From: Bacteroidia bacterium
GTDB lineage: Bacteria; Bacteroidota; Bacteroidia; Bacteroidales; Azobacteroidaceae
Direction: 5' to 3'
DNA: 8,300 nucleotides
Assembly: GCA_025996865.1 (NCBI GenBank)
Contig: BNTV01000163.1
Coordinates: 1-8,300, forward strand
Shown here: positions 1-8,100 of the stretch, one piece after another
Position numbering within the stretch: the first letter of the stretch is position 1
Layout of the letters: every line of letters begins with the position of its first letter
Position numbers and translations under genes: made by a program
The notes under the pieces: generated by a model
What the model was told of the DNA's origin: nothing
The model's database searches: none
The model's input: the letters and a program-made list of their open reading frames with translations, nothing else

Positions 1-59
1 CTCGCAATGATGGCGAAGCCTTCCTCTGTACTTAATCTGCGTTTGCTTGGTTTGTGCAT
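1..59 (-). CDS. 5' end of an unidentified minus-strand gene (partial)
   Basis: Reading leftward from an ATG at 57-59, 19 codons are open to the window edge, giving a basic start (MHKPSKRRLSTEEGFAIIA). The reading itself is weak evidence because it is so short. What supports it is a well-formed Bacteroidetes-type promoter directly upstream at 74-104, whose start point would lie only a few bases before this ATG. I do not recognise the product, and no function can be inferred from 19 residues. It would be transcribed in the same direction as the glutamate dehydrogenase gene to its right, but with its own promoter. Confidence 0.4.
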   Translation of the reverse strand, partial: MHKPSKRRLSTEEGFAIIA

Positions 60-73
60 TTCTTTTTTTTGGG

Positions 74-104
74 CAAAGGTAAGGTGAGCGGGCAAACTGG
101 GCAA
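74..104 (-). promoter_or_regulatory. Bacteroidetes-type promoter for the left-edge gene
   Basis: On the minus strand, TACCTTTG (plus positions 74-81) matches the -7 consensus TAnnTTTG exactly. A TTG (102-104) lies 20 bases upstream, in the position of the -33 element. The ATG at 59 follows after a short A-rich leader with no Shine-Dalgarno sequence. Confidence 0.5.
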
Positions 105-126
105 GATGCGGAGGAGCGAAGGCTTA

Positions 127-145
127 CAATGCAACGGGTGCATTG
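127..145 (-). terminator. perfect hairpin after glutamate dehydrogenase, possible terminator
   Basis: CAATGCA (127-133) and TGCATTG (139-145) form a 7-base-pair perfect stem with a 5-base loop, 33 bases beyond the glutamate dehydrogenase stop codon. No T-tract follows on either strand and the stem is not GC-rich, so it is at best a weak intrinsic terminator. It could instead be a protein-binding palindrome upstream of the promoter at 74-104. Confidence 0.25.
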
Positions 146-178
146 AGTTGCGCAAGTGATCCGGGAGGATTCAATTTC

Positions 179-1513
179 CTACACAACTCCTTGCGCCATC
201 ATAGCCTGCGCCACTTTCATAAAGCCCGCCACATTAGCGCCTTTCACATAATTAATATATCCGTTCGGTTGCTTGCCATAGATAACACATTGTTGGTGAA
301 TGTCATTCATGATTTGATGCAGTTTGGCATCGACTTCCTCTTCCGTCCAACTAAGGTGCATGGCATTCTGGCTCATTTCCAAGCCGGAAGTGGCAACGCC
401 GCCTGCATTGACCGCTTTACCCGGAGCGAATAAAATGCCTTTCTCAACCATTAAATCGACGGCTTCAGCCGTACAACCCATATTGGAAATTTCGGCGATG
501 CAAGTTACACCGTTGTTAATCAACAGTTGAGCGTCTTTGTCGTCCAATTCGTTTTGAATGGCGCAAGGAAGCGCGATATCGACTTTTTGTTGCCAGGGAC
601 GCTTGCCCGGGAAAAATTCGACGCCGTATTTTTCGGCATAAGGCGCTACGATGTCGTCGCCCGTTGCCCGGAGATCCAACATATAATTGATTTTTTCTCC
701 CGATATACCGTTCGGATCGTAAATATAACCGTCAGGCCCTGAGATGGTAACGACTTTTGCACCTAATTGCGATGCTTTCAACGCAGCTCCCCAAGCCACG
801 TTTCCGAAACCGGAAACGGCAACGGTTTTGCCTTTGATGTCCAAACCTTTTTCTTTCAACATGTTAACTACAAAATAAATTCCCCCGAATCCGGTTGCTT
901 CCGGACGAATTAACGATCCGCCGTAATCCAAACCTTTTCCGGTGAAAGTACCCGTATTTTCACGGGCTAATTTCTTGAACATGCCGTACATATAACCGAT
1001 TTCACGCGAACCGACGCCGATGTCTCCCGCCGGCACATCGGTATCCGGACCTATATGCCGCCACAATTCCATAATGTATGCCTGGCAAAAACGCATGACT
1101 TCCGCATTGGATTTTCCACGGATGCTGAAATCCGAACCGCCTTTTCCACCGCCCATCGGCAGGGTGGTCAATGCGTTTTTGAACGTTTGTTCAAAACCTA
1201 AAAACTTTAAGGACGAGAGTGTTACTGAAGCGTGAAAGCGCGTTCCGCCTTTGTAAGGACCAATGGCGTTATTGAATTGCACCCGATAACCGATGTTTAC
1301 CTGGACTTTTCCGTTATCGTCCACCCAAGGTATTTTAAAAGTGAAAATGCGGTCGGGTTCTACGATTCGTTCGATAATTCCTGCTTTTTCGAACTCAGGA
1401 TGTTCGTTATAAACGTCTTCAATGGAGTGAAGAACTTCTTTTACAGCTTGTAAATACTCGTGTTCTCCCGGATGCTTGGCTTCAAGAGACTGAAGAATCA
1501 ATTCAGTTTTCAT
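179..1513 (-). CDS. gdhA: glutamate dehydrogenase, hexameric class, probably NAD-type
   Basis: The product catalyses reversible oxidative deamination of glutamate to 2-oxoglutarate and ammonia in the cytoplasm, linking nitrogen assimilation to the TCA cycle. The protein is 444 residues, the usual length for the roughly 50-kDa hexameric class. The N-terminal substrate domain has GPYKGGTRFH (85-94, substrate lysine K88), LPMGGGKGGSDF (118-129, catalytic K124) and PAGDIGVGSRE (161-171, catalytic D164). The coenzyme domain has the Rossmann motif SGFGNVA (234-240). After the second strand the sequence reads GPDGYIYDP (259-267), which resembles the NAD-specific Clostridium symbiosum enzyme more than NADP enzymes such as that of E. 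coli; coenzyme choice is therefore inferred. I chose the ATG at 1513 because the 32 extra in-frame upstream codons are hydrophobic, unlike the family, and cover the promoter. All key residues are present, so it should be active. A strong promoter lies at 1567-1597. Confidence 0.96.
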   Translation of the reverse strand: MKTELILQSLEAKHPGEHEYLQAVKEVLHSIEDVYNEHPEFEKAGIIERIVEPDRIFTFKIPWVDDNGKVQVNIGYRVQFNNAIGPYKGGTRFHASVTLSSLKFLGFEQTFKNALTTLPMGGGKGGSDFSIRGKSNAEVMRFCQAYIMELWRHIGPDTDVPAGDIGVGSREIGYMYGMFKKLARENTGTFTGKGLDYGGSLIRPEATGFGGIYFVVNMLKEKGLDIKGKTVAVSGFGNVAWGAALKASQLGAKVVTISGPDGYIYDPNGISGEKINYMLDLRATGDDIVAPYAEKYGVEFFPGKRPWQQKVDIALPCAIQNELDDKDAQLLINNGVTCIAEISNMGCTAEAVDLMVEKGILFAPGKAVNAGGVATSGLEMSQNAMHLSWTEEEVDAKLHQIMNDIHQQCVIYGKQPNGYINYVKGANVAGFMKVAQAMMAQGVV

Positions 1514-1551
1514 AATAAAATAATTTATAAGATTTTTCCATTTAATTTTTG

Positions 1552-1559
1552 TACTTTTG
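1552..1559 (+). promoter_or_regulatory. -7 element for the PEP-synthase-like gene
   Basis: TACTTTTG matches TAnnTTTG exactly and would start transcription near 1566, about 35 bases before the ATG at 1601. I see no TTTG at the expected 19-21 base spacing upstream, where the DNA is simply A/T-rich, so the promoter may be weak or activator-dependent. Confidence 0.45.
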
Positions 1560-1566
1560 TACGCCG

Positions 1567-1597
1567 CAAAATTACAACATAATAATGAAAAAACAAA
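1567..1597 (-). promoter_or_regulatory. glutamate dehydrogenase promoter
   Basis: On the minus strand TAATTTTG (plus 1567-1574) is a perfect -7 element, and TTTG (plus 1594-1597) lies exactly 19 bases upstream as the -33 element. This fits the Bacteroidetes housekeeping consensus TTTG-N19-TAnnTTTG. The predicted start is near 1560, leaving a leader of about 45 bases before the ATG at 1513. The -33 element ends 3 bases before the ATG of the divergent gene. Confidence 0.6.
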
Positions 1598-1600
1598 CAA

Positions 1601-4579
1601 ATGGAGCAAGGAATTAACATCGATCGCTTAGTTTTTAAAGATACCTCTTTTGCCAGTCTAATGAACAAAAGAATCCTCAATGTCTTACTAATTGCTACCA
1701 AATATGATGCTTTTATGCTGGAAGACGACGGTAGGATTGACGAACAGATATTTAACGAATACACGTCTTTGAGCCTCCGGTACCCCCCCCGGTTCACCCA
1801 GGTGGCAACCGAAAAAGAAGCCATCTTTGCCATGCGCCAGATGAGTTTTGACCTCGTTATCTGTATGCCGAACATGGATGATACGGATATTTTCGCCGGC
1901 GCCAACCGGATTAAATTGCTTTATTCCAAAATTCCCATTGTGGTTTTGACGCCCTTTTCGCGCGAAGTCACCAAACGAATGTCGCAGGAAGATTTGAGTT
2001 CCATCGACTACGTTTTCAGTTGGTTGGGAAATGCCGAATTGTTGCTGGCCATTATCAAATTGATTGAAGATAAGATGAATGTGGACGACGATATTGCATC
2101 GGTAGGCGTACAAACCATTTTGCTGGTCGAAGACTCCATCCGTTTCTATTCGTCGGCTTTGCCGCACCTCTATAAATTTGTCCTCGAACAATCCAAAGAG
2201 TTTTCAAAAGAAGCGTTGAATGCGCACCAACAGACGCTTCGGATGCGTGGACGCCCTAAAATTTTGTTGGCGCGTTCTTATGAAGAGGCCGAAGGATTAT
2301 ATCTTAAATACAAAGACCATACTTTGGGCATTGTTTGTGATATGAGTTTCTGCAAACATGGAGTGAAAGATGCGTATGCAGGCTACAAATTCGGTTGTAT
2401 GGTGCGGAATATTGACCGTTTTGTACCGATTATCTTCGATTCGTCGGAAGTTTCCAATAAACGATTTGCCGATGAATTGCGTTGCAGTTTTATCGATAAA
2501 AATTCCAAAACTTTCCCGCAGGATTTGCGGAAAGAGATTATGAATAATTTTGGTTTTGGCAATTTTATCATTCTGAATCCGCAGACGAAAGCTGAAATCG
2601 CGCGCATTACTTCATTGCAAGATTTGCAGAAGAAAATATTCCATATTCCCGATGATTCCTTGGTTTATCACTTGTCGCGCAACCATTTTTCGCGCTTTTT
2701 TTATTCCCGCGCTATTTTTCCGATTGCTGAATTTTTAAAAGGCGTCGATGTGTCGGATTATGTGAACATGGATGAAGCCCGTCAAGTAATATTCAATGCC
2801 ATAGTCAAATACCGTCAGATGAAAAATTCGGGAGTTGTGGCTGTATTTGAAAAAGACCGTTTCGACGAATATTCTCATTTTGCCCGGATCGGCAATGATT
2901 CCCTGGGCGGAAAAGGTCGCGGCTTGGCTTTTATCAGCCAAATGATTAAGCATCATGCCAATGAATTGAATCAATTGTTCCCGGATACAGGCGTCAGGGT
3001 TCCTAAAACCGTTGTGCTCTGCACGGATATTTTCGATGAGTTTATGGAAACGAACGATTTGTATCACATTGCCTTACAAGATCTTCCCGACGAGGAGATT
3101 TTCAGGTATTTTCTCCGTGCAAGTCTTCCCAACCGGCTGATTGAAGACATGCTTACGTTTTTTGAGGTGGTAAAAACCCCGATTGTCGTGCGTTCTTCAA
3201 GTTTATTGGAAGATTCTCATTATCAGCCTTTTGCCGGAATTTATACGACTTATATGATACCTCATGTTTCCGATAAATATGAATTGTTGAACAGGGTGGG
3301 AAGCGCCATAAAAGGAGTGTATGCTTCTGTGTTTTACCGGGATAGCAAAGCGTATATGACGGCAACCCAGAATTTGATTGATCAGGAAAAAATGGCGATT
3401 GTCCTACAGGAAATGGTTGGGCAGGTTTACGGAACACGCTGTTATCCAAATATTTCCGGCGTAGCCCGTTCCCTGAACTTTTATCCGATTGGTGATGAAA
3501 AAGGTGAAGAAGGCATTGCCAATGTGGCTTTGGGTTTGGGAAAATACATTGTGGACGGAGGCATTACCCTTCGTTTTTCGCCGAAGTATCCGAATAACAT
3601 TTTGCAAACCAGCACTTTGGAATTTGCATTAAAGGAAACCCAAACCAAGTTTTACGCTTTGGATCTGGCTACCGGCCAAAATGATAAAATCACCCGGAAT
3701 GATGCTTGCAATTTATTGGAAATTCCTATCAAAGAAGCAGATAAAGACGGAACTATCCAATATATTTCATCGACTTACAATCCGCAGGATCAAATACTGT
3801 TGGACGGTTATTATCCGGGGCCGAACCGGAAAGTGATTACATTTTCGGGCGTTTTGCATAATGATGTTTTTCCTTTGGCCGGCATTCTGGACTATGTTTT
3901 GAAACTTGGACAGACGGAAATCGGGCGTCCCGTTGAGATTGAGTTTGCGGTTAATTTGGAGAAAATCACCGGTTTAGGCGTTGTCGGCAATTTTTACCTG
4001 TTGCAGTTACGGCCGATTGTGGACAGCAAGGAAATCATCGGGGAAAACTTGCTGAACGAGAAGAAAGAAAATTGCCTGCTCCAATCGGTACATGCGCTGG
4101 GACATGGAATTACCAATGATGTGTATGACATCATCTATGTGAAAACAGCAGAATTCAGCGCGGAAAATAATCAACAGATTGCAAAAGAAATAGACCAACT
4201 TAATCAGGAAATGATTGAGGAAGAACGGAATTACGTGTTGGTCGGCCCCGGCCGCTGGGGTTCGAGCGACCCGTGGTTAGGGATTCCGGTGAAGTGGCCG
4301 CATATTTCAAATGCCCGTGTGATTGTCGAATCGGGCTTGGAAAATTACCGGATTGAACCCAGTCAGGGAACGCATTTTTTCCACAATCTGACTTCTTTCG
4401 GGGTCGGTTATTTCACCATAAATCCTTATATTGAAGGCGATGGAATCTTTGATGAAGCGTTTCTCAATGCACAACCGGCGACGAAAGAAACGAAATTTCT
4501 CCGCCTTGTCCGGTTTGAAAAGCCGGTGGTTATTAAGATTGACGGGAAGAAGAATATTGGGGTGGTGTTGAAGCCGTAA
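1601..4579 (+). CDS. PEP/pyruvate-binding (PPDK_N) protein with two N-terminal receiver-like domains
   Basis: This 992-residue protein resembles PEP synthase and pyruvate phosphate dikinase only in their ATP-grasp, PEP/pyruvate-binding part. Residues about 25-155 form a receiver-like domain whose phospho-acceptor position appears to be M89 (LVICMP). Residues about 170-320 form a second receiver-like domain with an acidic pair E177-D178 and a candidate acceptor D247. The PPDK_N region spans about 430-810: SLGGKGRGLAF (434-444), IVVRSSSLLEDS (528-539), ISGVARSLNFYP (618-629), GLGKYIVDGG (645-654) and LLQLRPI (800-806). The C-terminus has a family-like segment GPGRWGSSDPWLGIP (882-896). No swivelling phosphohistidine motif and no TIM barrel follow, so complete PEP synthase chemistry is not expected. 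Annotations as PEP synthase for this family should be read as homology only. Start ATG 1601 follows an A-rich leader. A regulatory or signalling role is inferred. Confidence 0.9.
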   Translation: MEQGINIDRLVFKDTSFASLMNKRILNVLLIATKYDAFMLEDDGRIDEQIFNEYTSLSLRYPPRFTQVATEKEAIFAMRQMSFDLVICMPNMDDTDIFAGANRIKLLYSKIPIVVLTPFSREVTKRMSQEDLSSIDYVFSWLGNAELLLAIIKLIEDKMNVDDDIASVGVQTILLVEDSIRFYSSALPHLYKFVLEQSKEFSKEALNAHQQTLRMRGRPKILLARSYEEAEGLYLKYKDHTLGIVCDMSFCKHGVKDAYAGYKFGCMVRNIDRFVPIIFDSSEVSNKRFADELRCSFIDKNSKTFPQDLRKEIMNNFGFGNFIILNPQTKAEIARITSLQDLQKKIFHIPDDSLVYHLSRNHFSRFFYSRAIFPIAEFLKGVDVSDYVNMDEARQVIFNAIVKYRQMKNSGVVAVFEKDRFDEYSHFARIGNDSLGGKGRGLAFISQMIKHHANELNQLFPDTGVRVPKTVVLCTDIFDEFMETNDLYHIALQDLPDEEIFRYFLRASLPNRLIEDMLTFFEVVKTPIVVRSSSLLEDSHYQPFAGIYTTYMIPHVSDKYELLNRVGSAIKGVYASVFYRDSKAYMTATQNLIDQEKMAIVLQEMVGQVYGTRCYPNISGVARSLNFYPIGDEKGEEGIANVALGLGKYIVDGGITLRFSPKYPNNILQTSTLEFALKETQTKFYALDLATGQNDKITRNDACNLLEIPIKEADKDGTIQYISSTYNPQDQILLDGYYPGPNRKVITFSGVLHNDVFPLAGILDYVLKLGQTEIGRPVEIEFAVNLEKITGLGVVGNFYLLQLRPIVDSKEIIGENLLNEKKENCLLQSVHALGHGITNDVYDIIYVKTAEFSAENNQQIAKEIDQLNQEMIEEERNYVLVGPGRWGSSDPWLGIPVKWPHISNARVIVESGLENYRIEPSQGTHFFHNLTSFGVGYFTINPYIEGDGIFDEAFLNAQPATKETKFLRLVRFEKPVVIKIDGKKNIGVVLKP

Positions 4580-4606
4580 GATATCAACAAATCTCATTCA
4601 TAATTG

Positions 4607-4614
4607 CATCTTTG
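4607..4614 (+). promoter_or_regulatory. possible -7 element upstream of the RhuM/Fic remnant
   Basis: CATCTTTG matches TAnnTTTG except at the first base, and lies at a sensible distance before the ATG at 4640. No convincing -33 element is visible. No terminator is obvious between 4580 and 4639, so read-through from the PEP-synthase-like gene is also possible. Confidence 0.3.
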
Positions 4615-4639
4615 CAGGCAAAATCAAAAATTTAAGGAT

Positions 4640-5144
4640 ATGCATCAGGAAATAAAGAATAAAGGCGAGATTGTCATCTATCAAACGCCCGATGGCGTTG
4701 CTGAATTAGATGTTCGTTTGGTATGTGCAAAATTTGCATATACCACTCCACACGGTGCTATGGAAGGTAAAACACAAACTTCAATCGTACAACTTTATAA
4801 TCTGGATGTAATTATCTCTGTTGGGTATCGAGTAAAATCTCAACGAGGCACCCAATTCCGTAAATACGATTTACCAGACTTTCGACGGCAAAGATTTGTA
4901 TCCGAGTATCGAAGAAAAGGCAGCGATGTTGCTCTATCTGGTTACGAAAAATCATTCGTTCAGCGATGGCAACAAGCGGATTGCGGCATTTCTTTTCCTG
5001 TGGTTTTTAGAAAAGAACGGTATTTTATACAAGCCCAACGGATTGCGGCTGATAGAAAATAATACATTGGTTGCGCTTACTTTAATGATTGCAGAAAGCC
5101 GGACGGAGGAGAAGGATGTTATTGTGAAGGTGGTTGTTAAATTG
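4640..5144 (+). pseudogene. RhuM/Fic-family gene remnant with two internal deletions
   Basis: From ATG 4640 the frame reads a RhuM-like start (KGEIVIYQTPDG, residues 8-19), then passes directly from LDVRL (23-27) to VCAKFA (28-33). In intact relatives, as I recall them, about 40 residues with the helix-turn-helix lie between these. The conserved core YNLDVIISVGYRVKSQRGTQFR (about 53-74) follows and ends near 4861. That frame then becomes unrelated and stops at 5062. From about 4863 the +1-shifted frame resumes family sequence: IYQTFDGKDLYPSIEEK, the Fic/Doc motif HSFSDGNKR (4953-4979), and the tail LMIAESRTEEKDVIVKVVVKL ending at 5144. The centre, normally more than 100 residues, is missing and the join is out of frame. 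RhuM proteins are typical of mobile and restriction-modification regions. Without its DNA-binding region and frame the product is unlikely to work. A frameshift from sequencing error would not explain the missing segments. Confidence 0.8.
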
Positions 5145-5183
5145 AAAAAAGAAATAGTTGATACATTGAAATCAGCAAATAAA

Positions 5184-8100
5184 ATGGCTACAAAAGAAGA
5201 ACAAAATAGGACAAATGATTCAGAAATTGCAAAATTAAAAGAAATTGCAAAAGACCACAAACGTCAAAAGGAGTTGATGGTAAAAAATGGGGATAATTCG
5301 CACAAAATGCTTGGAGAAGGTAATTATACTGATTCTCAACATTTTATGTTTGAATTATTACAAAATGCAGAAGATGAAATTGCCGATAAAGTTAGCTTTG
5401 AATTGCTGGAAGATAAATTGATTTTTTCTCATAATTCTAAACGCTTATTTAATTTAGAAGATATTGTGGCAATATCAACTTATGGTCTTGGCAATTCAAA
5501 CGAAAGAAAAAAAGAAAAAGAAAATGCAATAGGCAAGTATGGTATTGGATTTAAGTCGGTATATGCAATTACCGATGAACCGAGAATACAGAGCGGAAAA
5601 TTTGACGTTTCAATTTTACAGGAATTTATTCCCAATATAAATAATGAAAATTTCTGTATAGATGACACAATCATTACATTGCCCTTAAAAAGCGGTGATT
5701 TATATAACTTATTGTCAGAAAAATTTAAAAATATCAACGGAGATGAAATCATTTTTTTGAATAATATCACAGAATTAAAAATTATCATAGACAACGAAAC
5801 CGTTATTTACAAGAAAACAGAAAAAGACAATATTTTAACAATCAAGAAAAATGATGAAATTATAGGCAAGTACCTATATTTGAGTAAAGAAGTAAATGTA
5901 AAAAATAAGAATTTAACAGTTAAAATAGTATTTGGCATTAATGACGGTAAAATTATTTCATTACAAAAGCCCTTATATGTATTCTTCCCAACTAAAGATG
6001 AAACAAATCTGTCTTTTGCTTTACACGCCCCTTTCAAATTAGCGACTCATACAAGAGAGCATATAGACAAAGATGATCCCAACAATAAAATTCTTTTGGA
6101 AGAATTAGCAAATTTATTTGCAGATAGTTTGGTGCTATTAAGAGATAATGGGTATATTGATGTCGATTTTTACAATGATATATTTCCATTCAAGAACGAT
6201 AAAAAGACCAATTCCATTTATGCTTTATTTTACGAAAAATGTTTAGCAAAACTGCAAAGTAGTGAATTACTATTGCCTACAAACGATGATGCTTTTGCAA
6301 ATGTAAAAGATAGTATGCTTATTCGTAGTCAAGATTTAGTAAAATTGATGTCAAAAAAACAGTTACAATCATTATTTAATCGCACAAGTTGGGTTTCTGC
6401 TAACATAACAGCTGATAAAACAAAAGAATTATATGATTTTTTACATTCAACATTATCAACTCCTGCCATTGATTTAAACTATTTTTTATCAAGGTTGAAA
6501 TTAAATGAGAATTTTTTAGAAGAACAATCAGATGAATGGCTAATTGACTTTTATAAAGTTTTTTGTGACGTTAAACCTAATACAGAAACAAAAGAAAATG
6601 AAATCGCAGGCATTATTAGCGAAAAAGATATAAAAGAATTGCCTATTATTAGAACAAGAGAAGAAAAACAAGTCTTACCTAAAAATGTGTTTTTGCCTGT
6701 TGAAAATACAAATTACCCAACCGTGAAAGACTTGTTTATTAAAGACCAAATTGTCTTTCAGTTTTTGCAAAAATTGAATATACGCAAACCAAATTGGTCT
6801 GATATAATTAGAGAAGAAATTTTGCCATTGATTGATAACGGGAAATTTGAAACAGAAACTTATTTCCCAATAATTTTTGGTTATTACAATTCAGAGGAAT
6901 GCTCAACAGAAGGCAAAAAACTTGATTTGATAAATATATTAAAAAAGTATTCTTTTATTCAATACGAAACACAGGGAGAAAAAGGATTGGGTAAAGCAAG
7001 CGAAATTTATTATAAATCAGACAATTTACAAAAATATTTTGAAACAAAACCTGATACAAAATTTGTGGATTTAGATATTCATTATGATTTCATAAAGAGA
7101 GAAGATAGATTTATTGATGATAAAGACAAATTGAAAGAATTTTTATCAAAATTGGAAGTGAGTGAGTTCCCAAGAATATTACCTCGAAAAATTGAGAATA
7201 AATCTCAATTTGAACAATTGGAATTACTTCAAGAAACTGAATATTTGTTGTGTAAACAAGATGAAATTAATGATAAATATGTAGATGGTTGTAAAGAAAT
7301 AATAGGCTTCATTGTTGAAAAAAATGACATTGATAAGTCAAAAAATCTGTGGTGCGTTTTATGTAAAATTCATTGCAATTCATTATTAAAAATTCACTTG
7401 AATTATTTTGAGAATAACCGCCAAAGGTATTATAGAAAAGGTTATTTCAATTCATCTGAATCACTTCGTTTGCGTACTTCTAAATGGCTACTAAATAAAG
7501 ATGGCAATTTTGTCGCCCCAAATGAAATAACCATTAGTGAATTGGCAGAAGTTTATGACGTTACAAGTTTTGAGACTGAATCATTGATTAGTTTTTTGAA
7601 GTTTGTACAGAATATTCCGGAAGAAGAAAAAATACGACAAGTTACAAATGGATACACCGCAGATTATATTGCACGATTGATAGAAGAAGACCAAAAGCGG
7701 AATGCCCCACGAACAAGTTATGACACAGGTGGTTATTTTTCAAATTACGGCAGAGAAAATAATTATGAGAACAATACTACAAACCAAAAATTAGAAAATT
7801 ATATTGAAAATTTGGATAAAGCAACCATAACAGAAAATAAAATTGCAATATTAAAGGAAAATATAATAGATGCAAAAGATAAAGAACTAACAGAAGAAGA
7901 ATTACAAGAAGAAATAGCAAAACGAGTTAAAGCGGAACAGGACATTATAAAAGAGCGCAAATCGTTGGTTGAAAAATTGAAAACCAACAAATACTCATAC
8001 GAATGGTTTAAATCTTATTTGGAATTGCTTTTAACGTATGGCGAAAAACAAAGCACTGACAAAAAACATACAAAGTCGCTTTCTTTTCAAAAAATAAAAG

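Noticed and set aside
148..155. Palindrome TTGCGCAA downstream of glutamate dehydrogenase
   Set aside because: An 8-base palindrome is common by chance, and no second copy is evident at a promoter in the window.
1514..1609. N-terminal extension of glutamate dehydrogenase to the in-frame ATG at 1609
   Set aside because: The extra 32 residues do not resemble the family, overlap the start of the divergent gene, and lie upstream of the predicted transcription start near 1560.
1688..2191. Long minus-strand open frame of 167 codons inside the PEP-synthase-like gene
   Set aside because: It lies wholly opposite a well-supported conserved gene, has no promoter or family resemblance, and is expected by chance at this composition. 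The shorter antisense frames in the window were rejected for the same reason.
4604..4639. TTG at 4604 as start of the RhuM remnant
   Set aside because: The 12 added residues are not family-like, and the TTG overlaps the possible -7 element at 4607-4614. ATG 4640 gives the typical short leader before KGEIVIYQ.
4862..5062. C-terminal half of the 4640-5062 frame as a genuine novel domain
   Set aside because: From 4863 the +1-shifted frame gives clear Fic/Doc family sequence over the same DNA, so this stretch is an out-of-frame reading after a deletion.
5222..5252. 13-base direct repeat (AGAAATTGCAAAA twice) near the ATPase start
   Set aside because: It encodes a repeated EIAK within a lysine-rich helical stretch in AT-rich DNA. 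With only two copies it looks like low-complexity coding sequence, not an insertion footprint.
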